The position numbers and the translations under genes were made by a program. This document shows, in pieces, positions 23,902 to 37,419 of a DNA stretch of 64,000 bases. Source of the stretch: Ipomoea triloba (lineage: Eukaryota; Streptophyta; Magnoliopsida; Solanales; Convolvulaceae). The stretch covers positions 3,736,551 through 3,800,550 of the forward strand of contig NC_044925.1 in the NCBI RefSeq assembly GCF_003576645.1. Direction: 5' to 3'. The notes beneath the pieces were generated by a model that had not been told where the DNA came from, did no database searches, and saw only the letters and a program-made list of their open reading frames with translations. Each line of letters starts with the position of its first letter. The stretch's first letter is position 1.

Positions 23902-24334
23902 CAATACAAGAATTAAGACATTCCGTGACAAATCTTTTGTGATACACTATTATATTGTTAGTGATAACTTTATTTTGTTTTTGTCATGGATAGTATTGTA
24001 ATTGTGACAAATAAGCATTTGTTACATGTAAGCTGTCGCTATTACTAGAATCACAGTGTAGTAACCTAAGTTGTCACTATTTGTTCTCACTAAATGTATG
24101 TGCGTTTTAGTGGCACTATAATTATTGTGAGAACGAATGTAATTGTGACAAAATATAGTGTGGACACAAATATTGATACTTTTTGTAACAAATAGTTATT
24201 GGTCACTCTTTTTGTTTTGTTTTTTTTTTTTTTAATATTTGTAACAACTCACTTGTCAATAAAAATACAATTAGTTAGTATCAATAGAAATGAGATACGA
24301 TTGTGAGAAAAAAAATACTATTGTCACTCATATT

Positions 24335-24416
24335 GTCAGGATGGCCGAGTGGTCGAAGGTGCCAGACTCAAGTTCTGGTTCTTGTTAGAGGGCGTGTTTT
24401 CAAATCCACTTCTAAC
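24335..24416 (+). pseudogene. tRNA-Leu (CAA) pseudogene at the array end
   Basis: Box A and the anticodon arm (CCAGACTCAAGTTCTGG) are intact. The T arm is damaged (GTGTTTTCAAATCCAC, one base short), and the 3' acceptor reads TTCTAAC. Probably inactive. Confidence 0.7.
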
Positions 24417-24732
24417 ATTAATTGCATCTCTATAATGTGAGATTATCGTGTTTAGAATAAAGAATTAATGTAACAAATACATTAATAAAATTCAAAATCA
24501 TGCTTAACATAACATTAATGGCATCTCTATAATATGAGATTTAAAATAAAGAATTAATGTAACAAATACATTAATCGAATTCAAAATCATGCGCGTCATC
24601 GGTCTTTAATATATATTATCGTTTAATCGAATTCAAAATCATGCGCGTCATCGGTAATATACCTGAACTTTATATGTGCATTATTGCACATTTTAGCCCT
24701 AGAGAATTGTCTATTAAAGTGGGGGTTTAAGT
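24417..24732. repeat. Short degenerate tandem repeat after the tRNA array
   Basis: The phrases ATGGCATCTCTATAATATGAG, AAAGAATTAATGTAACAAAT and TTCAAAATCATGCGCGTCAT occur two to three times. They resemble the flank just downstream of each tRNA-Leu copy. Confidence 0.55.
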
Positions 24733-26190
24733 GGACAATGTCTTTTCTAATGATACAGCTTTGGGTTTTTTTAAGAACAAGCTATTATCTTGGGGTTGTT
24801 CTTCTATTAGGGTGCAGTACTTGCACATGAGGTGCATAGCCCATATCCTAAACTTAGTAGTCCAAGATGGGTTGAGGTTTGCAGATGAGTCAGTTAAATG
24901 GGTGAGGGATGCAGTTAGATGGATTAGGAACTCACGTCCAAGATTGGTTGAGGTTTGCATATGAGTTAGTTAAAAGGGTGAGGGATGCAATCAGATGGAT
25001 TAGGAACTCACCAGCTATGTTGAAAACGTTTAGGGAGCTAGCTGATCTCAATGGGTGGAAGCCAAATCAGTCTTACATCTTGATGTCCCTACTAGGTGGA
25101 ACAACACCTACATAATGCTTAACACTACAATTCAATATCAATGAGTGTTTGAAGCATATGATGAAAATGACCCCTCCTTTTCTGCTGACTTGGGTGATGA
25201 TTCTTCTTTTCTGGATTGGAGTTCTGTGGAAAGCTTAGTTAAGATTTTGAAAACTTGTTATGAGATGATAGTGAGAATTTCTTATTCTCTCTATGTCACT
25301 TCTAACACATTCTTCTCCTAGATCTCTGATCTCAGTTGCATGCTGGAAGATATGGTTGCAGCTGAGACTACAACTGAAAATGCCAAATTTTTTTTAATTG
25401 CTTTAGGCTTTCTGCTTTGTGTAATTGTGTGTTTCTGGACTTCTCTTAGTTATCTGCTTTCTACTTGGTGTTTTATTATTTAATAGGTAATGGGGCAACA
25501 ACTAAAAAACAAGTTTCATAAATATTGGGGGGACCCAGAAAAATGAACTTTGTCATTTTTTTTTTGCCAATATTCTGGACCCCAGAGATAAGGAGGAATA
25601 CATACCTTATTAGTTTGGCCAGCTATATGGAGAAGATAAAGGTAGGCAAAGCTTGTTTTGCCAAGGTCCAAGCTGCAATGGCTTGGTTGTAATGATTATG
25701 CAACTACATATTCTGTTAGCTCAACTCCCTCTGAATCCTCTACTCAATCTGTCCAATCTGAGGCTACAACAATTGGTAGACCTCAGTCAAGGTTGAAGAG
25801 TCAACTGAAAAAAAAAAGAAGAAAAAGATGGAGGGTGGTGGTGGAAGCAGTAAGCAGACAAAGCTGCAAGTGTACTTGAGTGAAAGTATTGTAGAGGATG
25901 ATGAATCTGCCACTTTTGATGTTTTAAAGTGGTGGAAAGGCAATAGTTAGAGATTTCCTATTCTCTCCAAAATGGCTAGAGATGTGCTTGCAGTTCTTAT
26001 TTCCAAAGTTGCATCTGAAAGTGCATTTAGTACAAGTGGAATGGTGCTTGATGCATTTAGGAGTTCCTTGACTCCTAAAATAGTGGAAACCCTACTTTGT
26101 ACACAAGATTGGTTGAGGTTACCAAATCAACCAATCACAGTTGAGGAGAACTTAGATGATGTTGAAAGGTTAGCAAAAGGTAACTCTTTA
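24733..26190 (+). pseudogene. Decayed hAT-family transposase
   Basis: Fragments in several frames follow a plant hAT transposase of the RICESLEEPER/DAYSLEEPER kind. These are VDNVFSNDTALGFFKNKL, RCIAHILNLVVQDGL, TFRELADLNGWKPNQSY and, near the end, LISKVASESAFSTSGMVLDA followed by SLTPKIVETLLCTQDWLRL, the C-terminal dimerisation domain. Stops and frameshifts interrupt it, and a stretch around 24880-25013 is tandemly duplicated. Ends and inverted repeats were not identified. It cannot encode an active enzyme. Confidence 0.8.
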
Positions 26191-27046
26191 TTACTTTTTT
26201 TTATAAGTTTTTTATTCTTTATTTTCTTATAAATATTTGCTTAACCTTGTTCTTATTCTATTTTGCAGAGTTGCCCACTGGAGGAGCTGCATCTACTATA
26301 CCATCAATGTTGGCATCAATCCCTGTAATGTATTTATTTCCTGTATGTTTATGTTATATACTACTCTGTTATGTTGTTTACTGTTGCATATTGGGTCTGC
26401 TATTAATAAGGTTTTTAACCTCTAAGTGGCTGGGCAACTTTCTAAGTTTATATTGTTCAAATGTTGCTGCCCTTAGTTGAGTTTAGCCCAACTGATGTTC
26501 AATACTCTCATTTCTGGAATTCTGGTAAGAGAGAACTTACTTTTAATGCATTATTTTGTTCAGTAAGTTATTAATGTTTGTTTTATTGGCTGGCTATGAT
26601 GATACTTCCACCTTTGTCTGAATAAATGAAATGGAGTTGGCATGTTACTCATGTGCTTGTATAACACATTGTGAGCAATTTCCCCCCATCCTTACTTGAT
26701 CTGGAAAAATGCAATCTGAGCTTATTAGCCTTATGGCTACAGACTAATATTTGTTAGTTGTTACTTAGCTGTTTAGTTAATCAATTTAATGTTGTCTAAT
26801 GTTGTTTTAAGCTTTGGTATTAACAGGAAGAAGAGTATAATGATAGGAGTGATAGCTGCTCAATGTTGATGATTTGCTGAAACATGACAGTTTACCATTT
26901 TTGCTAATTGCTTAGAACTTTAGAAGTTAGATGTAATTTGTAAGTTCTAAGTTGTAATTTGTATGTATTTAAGTTCTAAGTTGTAAATAAGTAGTTAAGC
27001 TTAGAACTTAGAAGTTAGATGAGGCTGAAAGTGAATAGCCTATTAA
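26191..27046. other. Intergenic, no gene seen
   Basis: AT-rich DNA downstream of the hAT relic, possibly its 3' part. Short repeats of TTAGAACTTAGAAGTTAGAT and AAGTTCTAAGTTGTAA occur at about 26910-27020. Confidence 0.4.
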
Positions 27047-27446
27047 GAGTTAATTTCATTTTTCGTTCTAAATTTATAGGTGACAGTCCACTATTAGTCA
27101 TTTTTTATCAGAATATTCACATTTGGTCCTACTATTACTGTGGCATGACCATTTTTTGTCTTTTGTCAACAAAATCGTTGAAATGTCATTAAATACAATG
27201 ACATTTCGATCATTTTTATACAAAAATGAGTTGACATTGCTATATTTTTATGTTTATTTTTGAAAAAAAAATTGTAATTGAAGACCGAAATGTGTTTCTT
27301 TTTAACGGCATTACAACTATTTTGTTGATAGATGACTAAAAATGGTCATGTCACAATAATACTAGGACTAAATGTAGATGTTCTGATAAAAAAAGACTAA
27401 AACTAGATTGTCACGTATAAATCTAGGACAACAATAAAATTAACTC
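27047..27446. mobile_element. Foldback MITE
   Basis: Ends GAGTTAATTT and AAATTAACTC are inverted, and inner phrases such as GACATTTCG/CGAAATGT and GGTCATGTCAC/GTGGCATGACC also pair. No clear target duplication. Confidence 0.5.
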
Positions 27447-27652
27447 ACGTGATTAATGTCCATATCGATTTGAAACCTACCCATTACATTACATAAAAAT
27501 ATATAGAAATAATTTCTTTTTACTCCAATAATCCCTCATCAATTAAGAAATCTTAAATTTAGAGTCCAAATTAACATTGGTTAGGTTGCATAGCAATTCG
27601 CTAAAACTCCTGCAAACCCTCGATCAGCTGGTAGGAAGGAATTTAGGATACG

Positions 27653-28888
27653 ATGGGCGATTCGGAGAAGACGGCGGCACCTCTTCTTCTTCTTCTTCTT
27701 CTTCCCAGAGACATTCTCGTCGAGATCCTCACCAAGTTCCCTGCTAAATCGCTAGTACAATTCAGGTGCATATCTAAATTCTTTTGCGCTCTCATAGACG
27801 GGCATGGCTTTGGCGTTGTGCATCGCAGCTTGTCCTTGACACTTCCCAGTAGGGCGGGCATCCTCATCGCTATCACACCTCGAAAGCTCTTCTCCGCCCG
27901 TTCCTCCCCTGCGTATTACACCTTAAATTTCGGCGAAGAAAATCCCCGGCGGCCGGGAATGCTCCAAGCCAACCGTCTCGCCTACTTGGACAACGCTGAA
28001 TCCTTTGTGAAAGGCTCTCTACGCTCCTCCTCCGACGGCCTGATTTGTGTATACAGACCCAATGAAGGCGTTGTTGTTTGCAACGTTAGTACGGGACAAC
28101 TTATTTTCCTTCCCACAATGCAATCCCACTCCCCCTATCTATTTTCATCCTGTGCACTGTTGGGATTCGATTCACTGTCTAAAAGATATAAGGTTTTGAT
28201 GATTGACAGCTTCGAGTATAAGCATTGGGTTTTTACTGTGGGAGTAGATAAATCATGGAGGGAGATCAACTACTCCTGTTCCCACCCCTTTTACCCCTTT
28301 GATGCCTATGCCTGCCCTAGCTACTCCGATACTAGTGTTCACATTGACGGCGTTATCTATTCTTTTAATTGGCTCACTAAAGATGACCCTCCTAACTTCC
28401 ACATAGTAGCATTTGAAGTTGGCTCTGAGAGGTATTCTTTGATACCATTTCCAGTTGAAATTTCATCATCATCATCACAGTATCAATGTGCTATCTTTGC
28501 TCTCGGAAATTTTGCATTGCTACAAGTTGATGGAGGTCGGTTGGCTATCGTTTATGTTCACAAAATAGGCCACCTATTCTACATGGATGTTTGGACTTAG
28601 GAGAAATCTAAGGGATGCAGCTGGGAGAAGATTACTACGGTCATTCCATTCCATTTGATAGTAGAACAATCAATGCAATCAATAGAGCACCTGCCCTATA
28701 CTACAAATCATGCTGGGGATATTGTGTTGTTATGTACAAATACTAAACAATTTTCCATTTTGGTTTGTAACTTGAAAAGTAGAGTTTGGAGAAAATTTAA
28801 TGTAGGTGGAGTTAAGGAATTTCCAATTTGTTACCCTACGGATGTTAGAATGTACAAGACTATGGACAATGTGTTTTCCATTGAGTAG
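27653..28888 (+). pseudogene. FBA-type F-box gene with premature stop
   Basis: The frame opens at ATG 27653 (MGDSEKTAAPLLLLLLLPRD). The F-box follows at about residues 18-55 (LPRDILVEILTKFPAKSLVQ, FRCISKFFCALI). An F-box-associated region (SSDGLICVYRPNEGVVVCNV, STGQLIFLP) comes next. A TAG at 28598-28600 ends the frame after 315 residues. The same frame then stays open for another 95 codons with plausible protein (EKSKGCSWEKITTVIP, SILVCNLKSRVWRKFNVGGV) to a stop at 28886-28888. A single C-to-T change at a CAG codon would explain it. A truncated 315-residue protein might still be made. F-box proteins of this class are substrate receptors of SCF ubiquitin ligases. Confidence 0.8.
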
Positions 28889-29694
28889 TTTGATTTTGAA
28901 TGTATGTTTGAATTATGAGAGAAGTTTAGGGTTGACAAGCGGGATCGGAAATTTACAGCAAGTTTTGTTGATGAGAGGGCTTTACTTGGTGAAAGACTAA
29001 ATGTTGAACTACTTGTTAATTTCATTAATTTGAGAGTATTTCCTTTTTATGTATTAGTTGATAACTTTGAGAATGTTTCCTAGCTTTTTAATTTTCAGTA
29101 ATCAAAATTATATAAATGTCAATATAATTTTAAATTTTAAATATGAATCTGATTAGTACAAGCACACGTACTACCAATATCTAACTTTGGAAGGTGAAGA
29201 CTCCCTTCAAATGCAAAAGATAGGGCGGGCGTTTATTTAAACTGGAATTCTGTAAGTATAGTACGCAAGGAAGGAGCTATATGAAAGGAAGATAAAGGGT
29301 GGCACATTGGGTTATCATCCATCTTTTTTATGTAGTCGGACTAGGCCTATCTATCCGCCAACTCAACCAGTTCTGATGAGAATTGACTCAATTTTGGGAT
29401 GTGAAGTGAAATCAGCTGCTCAAAGTGTGTTTGCTTTGGTTATACATTCCATTCCAACCTAAAATGTGTGTCTCAGCCTAGCCTGGGTTGGTTGGTTGGT
29501 TTACTAAGTACTTACAACATTGATTGATATAATAAAAGCATATATACACCAGTACACCACCCAGGGCAGGGGAGTGGGGATGATGATGATTTGATTTACT
29601 TCCAAATTATTCCTGCCAATTTGAATAACATTCTGTTTGTTAGATTCTTATAATAAACTATGCCACATACATACCTATTAGTATTAGGTAAACA
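28889..29694. other. Intergenic between the F-box and rhomboid genes
   Basis: This holds the probable 3' ends of the two convergent genes. No further gene or element is recognised. Confidence 0.4.
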
Positions 29695-32600
29695 TTACCA
29701 TACCTTTTGGGCCATAAGAATTTCCACTGCAACATTTAAATCTCCATCTGCAGCTGCCACTGCAACTTCAACTTGTGTCTGAAAACAATACATTCATTCA
29801 CACACCATAGCCCCACCCACTTAAACCAAAATTTATTTATTATTTGAAACCAGCAAACACAACAAGGCAATCAAATCAGATTTTTACTTGTATACCTACC
29901 GTCTCAAAACCCATTGCAACAAGTTTCTGAATGTCTTCATCTGATGGAACGTGGCCCTAGTTCGGTATGTATAAAGATACCTCACGTGTTACTATGAAAT
30001 GAACATGTGGGAGGGACTAGAATAAATTATTTTTTAAAAGTTTCAATTGATTCCACATACTACCTCGTGACGACTTTCTCTTGTAGTTGCAGCAGCTACA
30101 GTATTCTCTGCCGCGGCTGGTCTGAAATGTGAAGCAAGCAAAATTGGAACGGAACAGGGATGGATGATTTCTAAATCATAACACACTTGCAGAAACTCAG
30201 TTCCGTATCATGTTCAGGTATCAAGTTATTAAAAGATCAATGAAACAGGGATTCTAGCAAGAAAAATAATGCCTTGTAGAAGGCAGGGGAAAACCAACTA
30301 TTTAAACAGTTTCACCAACTAGCAAGAGCACAATCAGCTACAGCCTACATGTGGAGAATGTTCCCAGGGTGGGGCAGCTATGATATGTATTAACACTTAA
30401 TTTATCTCCGAAAATTAAATCTATGTTCTTCATTTCTTAAAGTAGATATATATTATATATTCATCAAAAACCACTTTTTGTTTCACAAACTTACAATCAA
30501 TCTTTCCCACCAAAGTTCACCAAAAAAGCAAGCACTGGGACATGATCATCAAGTGATTAAAACAGACCAAAGATCAAAGATGATAGAAGACAATTTCACA
30601 CTATGAATCTGATTGATAACAGTTATCAATGCACTTTTCCTAATACCTTCCAGTTGGTTTCTGTTGTCCACCTAGTGATGGAGCCGACAAATGCCTCTGG
30701 CTGTCGTTATCATCCAGCAGCCTAGCCATTAAATTTGAATCAGGATTTCCAATAGAAGAACCTCGATTTGGGTTAGAACCAAGGGTCCTTCCCGCTCCCG
30801 GGAATCTACTATCCTCTTGCATGGACTGTATTTTAAATGATTAACTTAACGAACTTAGAATCAGTTTGTCAAAAACTTCACGCAACATTCACCATGCTAA
30901 ACAAATCGTGAAAATTAAATTCATACCTGAGGAGGATTTTCTCTCTGTGGCAACAGTGAAGAAAAGTTCCTCCACATATTTCCAGAAAGCAATCCACTTT
31001 TAAAGCGAATCAGAATATTAGACACCAATAGTAAAAAAGAAAATTTTAAAAACACAGAAACAACAGTGGAACTTCAGGAAAAAGGAAATGAGCACCTTGA
31101 AGTTGTATTTTGACTTGAATATGTTGGAAGGTGACCTGAAACATTACTGCCAGTGCACATCATAAATTTTGGTCTCCTCACACAGGTTGACTGCATCAAG
31201 AAAAAGCAGGAACGGGTAGGAAGGAGGGGAATAACAATTTTAAACATGCGAGTTTGCAGATAAAATGCACTCAGCAAGCAGGCCCTCCACTACCTCTCTA
31301 TCTCAGGGAAAACGAATTTCAATGAGGAAATTAATCTAATGTCAACTCTCTGTGAGTTCCACCTACCACCCCTTCCCCTATTTTTTTTTTCTTTTCTAAA
31401 GATATAGTTCTGTTATGTCCAGAAGTTCAATGCACCAGTTTAGGGCAATAAAGTCAATTTTTACTTAACCACCTGGGAGATGGGCAGTTTACTTACAAGC
31501 CATGAGGAAGATTCAATTGCTGAAAAGCGAGACGTGTCAGGTATTATAATGTTGAAGAAACCATATGTATCTGCTACCACCAAAAAGGAGATCAAAAAGA
31601 GATGGTTATCCCATAAGCATATCAGGAAAATTATTAAGCAGCACAATAAACAGTAAAAGGTACTGAGAACCTAGAAAAGATCTGGAAGGGCAGAAGTAAC
31701 ATACATAGAAATCCAGACAAAATACCGGATAAGTGTCCAAGTAATGAGACGTTTGGCATTAGAAGCTGAAAAACCACTAGCAAGATCAATGCATACCTAG
31801 TGCACACAATAATGCAGTTAAAAACAGGTGAAGATAAATTTTTTATTTAAAAAGATTTTAAAATATCAAAATAGACATAAAAAATAGAAAAGGAGAGCAA
31901 GAATTCAACTACTCCATAATTGCTAAGGAAGTAGCTTCACTTACCATTTAGCAGGCACATTAAAAAGTCCAAATACACTGTTAAAAAAGAAGTAACTTTA
32001 ATTAGTAAATATGCAAGCAATTGGAGAACATATATATGTGGGGTCTGTATATTCAATGCCAAAAACACAATAACCTAGATATCTTTTGACAAATCAAAGT
32101 AATTGTTTAAAAAACTAGTCCAAAAGAGACAGACCTTGATAAATTTCCATAAAGACATAAACACTAAATAGCAAGTTTTATGCAAAATAGAGTCCAAACA
32201 TACAAAAGATCAGAGAACCATTACGACATTTGTGTCAGATGAATCACAAAGCACCAACAACCATAAAAGACAAACCTTCTACTCTGAATACCACTTAGAC
32301 TTGTCTCTATCACAATCATTGAGAACAGAACCCCTGAGAAGCCTATAGCACACTGATGCATTAGTTCTGGATAGGAGAGAATCGGATTATAAGCAACAAT
32401 CAGTGCTATAAGAAGATGGATCACAGCATTGCTTGTAGCCAACAGAACTACTATGTAGAAAAGGCGGATTGATCCCATAATGCGCTCTAACTCAGATCCC
32501 AATGGAACAAAAGCTAACATATTGAACAGAACATGCAGTAGAGAGCCATGGAAAATAATAGATGTAAAAATCCTGTAGACTGCAAGGGAAAAAACACAAC

Positions 32601-35600
32601 TATGTTAAGGTTTAACAATGTATATGTACATATTGCAGCAAAACTTTGAAATACACCTTAGACATAACTCACATAAGCGGTATTTAGCACAAAATACAAA
32701 AATGCAAAACAATAAAACATGACTTAATTTTATTTTACTTATTGAAACCCTCACTAGTGAGTAGTGATTTATCAAAACTGGACAAAAAGTCTAACGTGAT
32801 TCTGTAACCTAGACACCTAGTTATCTGATCTGAAATCCTCAATGGAAAACTCAAACATCCCAGAACACTGCCTGTAATCATTGTTTTATCAACACTAAGT
32901 AATCAAAGCCCAGGTAAAATAAAAGAACTTCAAACAGCCAAAAAAAAAAAAAGAAGCATAATGACCATGAATCAATGATCAGATTTATTCAAAACAAAAA
33001 ACATGAATGAAGCATACAAATTGGTAGGATAAAAAATGCTCTAGTACTTTAGGTTTCCAGAGTTCAGACTGTCAACTATTTCAGTCTCAAAATCAAGCTT
33101 TATGAGTAAATTTCATTTTTGGTCCATGAAGGTTAAGCTATGTTTCAATTTAGTCATAAATGTTTTACGGAGTAATAGTTTCCAATTTGATCCTAAATAA
33201 CATTGGTTTCAATTAAATCCTAGTGCTATTTCAAACTAATATTGACAGAGCGATTAGGACAATTTTGGCATTTCATAAATATATTCTCTCTCTTCTTTTT
33301 TTTCCAATTTCAGCTTCATTTTCTTCTATTAGACTATTACGGAGTACTATTTTATTTCTCTCTCCCACTATTATTCTCCTAAAAAATTTTAAATTCCAAT
33401 TTCGTATGTTAGAATATTAGGCATGCAATATATTAGTAATGTTAGTATTAATTACTTCAACCGAACATAAACTAAATGACTCACATGAACATTATTGAAA
33501 GCTTTAAAACTTAAGGCCATTTAAGATCTTAAGAATGCTAGAGAGAACGCTTTTATTGATGTAAAATATAGAATGAATGTTGTGTACAATGAGAGGCAAT
33601 AGGTCATAGGTGAATGGGCTAAGAATTCACCCTCGCTTGCCGCTTGGGGGTTTAATCACACTGCAGCAAAGATTGGGCTCTATGATCCCCTATTATATCA
33701 TAATACAACTCCTTGTTCACCCAAGCTAATTACATCATAATAGGGTTAGAATATACTTCAATGGTCTGCATGACCCATCAAGATTAGGACAGCACCACTT
33801 CTACCAACCCACAAGCTGGTCTTATTGGGCTACCAAGCCCAAGATTCTAGATTGTGCACCCAATCCCAATAAACTCCTTGGGCTAGCCTACTCGCCAAGC
33901 CTATTACGGTATTAGCATGGCGGATAATACCCCATCAAGTGATATATTAGCTGTCAATTAGTCATAATTGTAGCCCTAGATTTAGCATATTACGCAAACC
34001 ATTGCTGTCAATTAGTCATAATTGTAGCCCTAGATTTAGCCAATTAGGTGACCATTGCGCTATACATATTACTATAAATTACAGCACAAGAAGCATAAAA
34101 ACTCACAACCTGTAATCCTAAAATGCGACTGTTATCACAAGTAGGCCCACACTTGGGCCATTGTTACAAACATGGTTGACCACCACATTCTACTAGTGTT
34201 GCTCTACCTAATAATTTTGAAAGTCATTCCTCTCCATCGAGTCCACCCCTCATACTAGCTAGAGTTTATTATGAGGATTATATTTAGTATCAAACTCATT
34301 CAGTTATTCTCGCAAATGTTACAGAAACATCTGCCACAAGCATTGATCAAGTGCAGCCTCTCTTGTCCTTAAATTTAGATTATATCTTATATGCCTTAGA
34401 AACCCTTCTCATGTTGTATTTGTTATTAAACTAATGTGTGCTCATAAATGTTCCACAAATGTTTTTTTTCCGATTCTATTCTTTTGCAAGATCAAGGGAC
34501 AAAAGATTGGTGTCAAGTGTGAGTGGTTAGGGTTTTACCATCTTGATTAGTCCTCTTCACCAATGAGGCAATAACTTGCACCTAATGAGCCTCCAGCATT
34601 TCAAATAATTGTTTGGGTCTTTATATCCAAAACACAAAAAGATGGGCCCAAGTTTTCAGGTATTTCCAGTTTAGATTTTAAGATTTGTCAGCTAGGAAAC
34701 TAGCATTGTTGTTCATTTCCAAAGTGTGTCAATATTCAAGTTGATGTTTGACAGTGAAGGATGGTGTAGGCTTCAACTACAAGCATTGGTTGTTGTTGGT
34801 GACTCCATTCACGCCAAAGTGAGAATGTGAGATTTGTGAGAAAACCAAACCAATTGCAAATTCCAAGCAACAACAACCACCAACATGAACTCTCTTCCAT
34901 AAGGTGGGACAAATATAAACTTCGCAAGAAGCCAACATTCATGAGGTGATGGCAAGCCATAACCAAAATTTGGCTTTCTTTATTGGCTTACTCTTTCAGA
35001 AATTAGGGGAAGAATGAAAAGCCTAATGGTGGTATCTATGGCATTGATCAAGAGATGAATGCCTAGATTATTATTCATCTTCCTCCTACTTCTTCACTGT
35101 CGCTTCCAATCATCCTTTAGATAGATCTAATTCTGACACTTTGCGTGAGCATGGTAATAGCTCATGTGAAAAATAATAAGGTCCTAATCAAACTCACCAT
35201 CATAGCATCATAATCTACCTTAAATTTCCAGTTACTCTTCACATAATGGACAGAGTATAAGGACTAGAAAACTAGGTAAATCATTAAACCCCATCTTTAA
35301 TCCATTACAAGGCTTACTAGCAACTATTACTTTCAGTAAATACTGTCCAGCATCAAGTCACTCCCCTGAACCCACCATTAAAAATCTCCTGAAAAGGAAT
35401 ACAGCCCTTCACCTCCAGGCAGCACTTCGCCATCCTCTTTATCCTAGACCAAGGGGTCCTTTAGAAAAGTTTTAAAATAAGTAAATAAATAAATGTAAGG
35501 GCCCTATGTCTATTTTTTTGTCTAGCCAACTCTCTTATATGTCCTAAGCCATTTCTTTGATCAATAGCCAATTAGCCATGCCTAGCAATTAACCTCAGTG

Positions 35601-37169
35601 CTCCCAACAAGGGATGGATGCAGTAATGTTAGCTACTCACATAGAAACTTAAAAGAGAAAATAGCATTTTTGAGGACCAAAAATGCCACTTTGTCAGAAA
35701 TTCAAGGATGAAAAGTGGTTGCATCAATAACTGCGAGACGAGAAAATTGCTATTTCATCAAAACACGGACTGAAAATGCTATTCTCCCACCTTAAAATGC
35801 ATGCATCAACAGAACATGTTAAACCAGTTTGGCCTCATTTCTAGGCCTAGGAATGGTGACTGAAGCAACTGAAAACTACTATTCAGATCAAAAGTACTGC
35901 TATGGAAACTCCTAATTCTCGAATACGGATCAAATTGGGTGTAAAAAGTGTTAGAACCAAAACTATCAACAAATTAAGATCTGATATTATTATCATTTCA
36001 AAAGTAATAAGTTCTCTTACATACATCCAAAAACCATAGTTGTGAGCTAGATCATAGATTCTTGTATAGTTGTATCAAAAGAAGAGCTCATTCTTAACAA
36101 GAATTTTTCATATATGTACAGATATAAATGAAAATATACCTTGAAAACGCGAAATTACTTCTAATGGCAAGAAGCATACTTCAGCAAATGAATCGTACCC
36201 GACCAAAAGGCAAACCAAGTAAACAACCCCACAAGCAATAATAACAGTAGATGTAAAGAATGGAATGCCTTCCCACCAACTGCCCAACCTTGTTTGCAGC
36301 GAAGCCTACAGAGATGGTGTTATGGTTCAAAAATCAAAACTAAAACAAAAGGAATTAAAATAAATTACAGATTATGGAGAGTATAGGATCAATATTCATG
36401 GCTCCCTTCCTCAACATAGACCTTGTGTAACAATCACGGTTCCCTATGTAACTTACCTCATTAATTCGTGGATGTCAAAAACTCATACAGATGCTATCAA
36501 AGTATATCAATTGCAGAATAACAATATTTAAATCCAATAACTACCATTTATAACATTCTGTATAACTGCACTTCGAATTTACAGCCACAAAGCATTTCGA
36601 AGGGAATATAAAAAACAACAGAAAATTAGAAGCAAACCATGAGCTTTCCCATGAAGAATATTAAAGCAATAAGAGATTCCTCATACCGAGTAATATCTAG
36701 CATAACAATCATGTCTAATGTCTTTCCTCCAAAACTTGAAAGGACAAGATGAATTTGGAGATAAATTTGGGACCAACCACTTCAGTAAATACACATTTAT
36801 CTTATCATTATCCTCCCCACCTCAACAAACATGAAGGCTCTGTGATCCCGTTCATATCAATTTAATCAAACAAGTACTCCAAACTCTCATTCCAAGCTTA
36901 TACCAATGCGGAATGCCTGTTACCGACTCAAACTCTCAACCACTCTAATCACCGTAGTCCATACTGCCCGTAGATTTCAACAACCACATTAGGGCAGTCT
37001 AAAATTAGGGTTTCAACTACGTTCAAACCCAACCCCCCGCCGCAAGACAAACAGTCCATATACCATAACTAGAATTTTGTATGTTTATGCAGAAATATAC
37101 GCAGAGCTAAACAAACATACAGGCAAAGGGAAGCATGGATAATACCTCAGAGACAATGTTTGGCCTCAT
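29695..37169 (-). CDS. Rhomboid-like protein with C-terminal UBA domain (RBL15-like)
   Basis: Twelve exons join in phase to give 411 residues: 37146-37169, 36140-36305, 32276-32579, 31945-31977, 31705-31796, 31497-31570, 31096-31190, 30927-30996, 30647-30825, 30064-30121, 29900-29956, 29695-29778. The protein starts MRPNIVSEASLQTRLGSWWE and has several membrane spans. The catalytic serine motif IGFSGVLFSM (Ser about 145) and the histidine motif LLGHLSG (His about 197) are present, as in active rhomboid proteases. A cytosolic linker includes CVRRPKFMMCTGSNVSGHLP. A UBA domain ends the protein (DEDIQKLVAMGFETTQVEVA, VAAADGDLNVAVEILMAQK). Arabidopsis RBL15 has the same architecture. Intron 2 is 3.6 kb. 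The last exon is read through to VW-stop; an alternative splice there is possible. Confidence 0.9.
32580..36139. other. Large intron 2 of the rhomboid-UBA gene
   Basis: No gene is seen inside. A MITE-like tract with phrases such as TTTGGTCCATGAAGGTTAAG lies at about 33100-33240, and an imperfect direct repeat at 33950-34041 (CTGTCAATTAGTCATAATTG, twice, about 55 bp apart). The rest is unremarkable AT-rich sequence. Confidence 0.6.
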
Positions 37170-37419
37170 TTCCTTACAACGTTTTCTCGAGATTTCCACT
37201 TCGTTTCTTTATTTGGTCTGTTGATACCAAGAACTGTGATGAGTAGACTCTTTGATGGAGTCGGATCCAAACAGATCTTTACGCCAAGTGTTAACCAGCT
37301 TCGAACAGACTTTCTAGAATTACTCCTAGTTATTACCAAATTTAGTTTTCGAGCATAGCGATTTTTTATATTTAAGAGTAATAAATTACCATGCTTTTTA
37401 AAAAAAAGAAGCTAATTCA

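Larger units (their letters stand above)
22704..24334. repeat. tRNA-Leu repeat, unit 4 (3' truncated)
   Basis: It matches unit 3 until about 24334. There, in the phrase CTCATATTGTCA, the repeat switches into a further tRNA-Leu copy. The other units continue CTCATACTGTCATTATATTT, so the switch occurs at a shared TGTCA. Confidence 0.85.

Noticed and set aside
24727..24960. Minus-strand frame opposite the hAT fragment
   Set aside because: The plus-strand frame matches a transposase; the minus-strand frame is antisense with no known motif.
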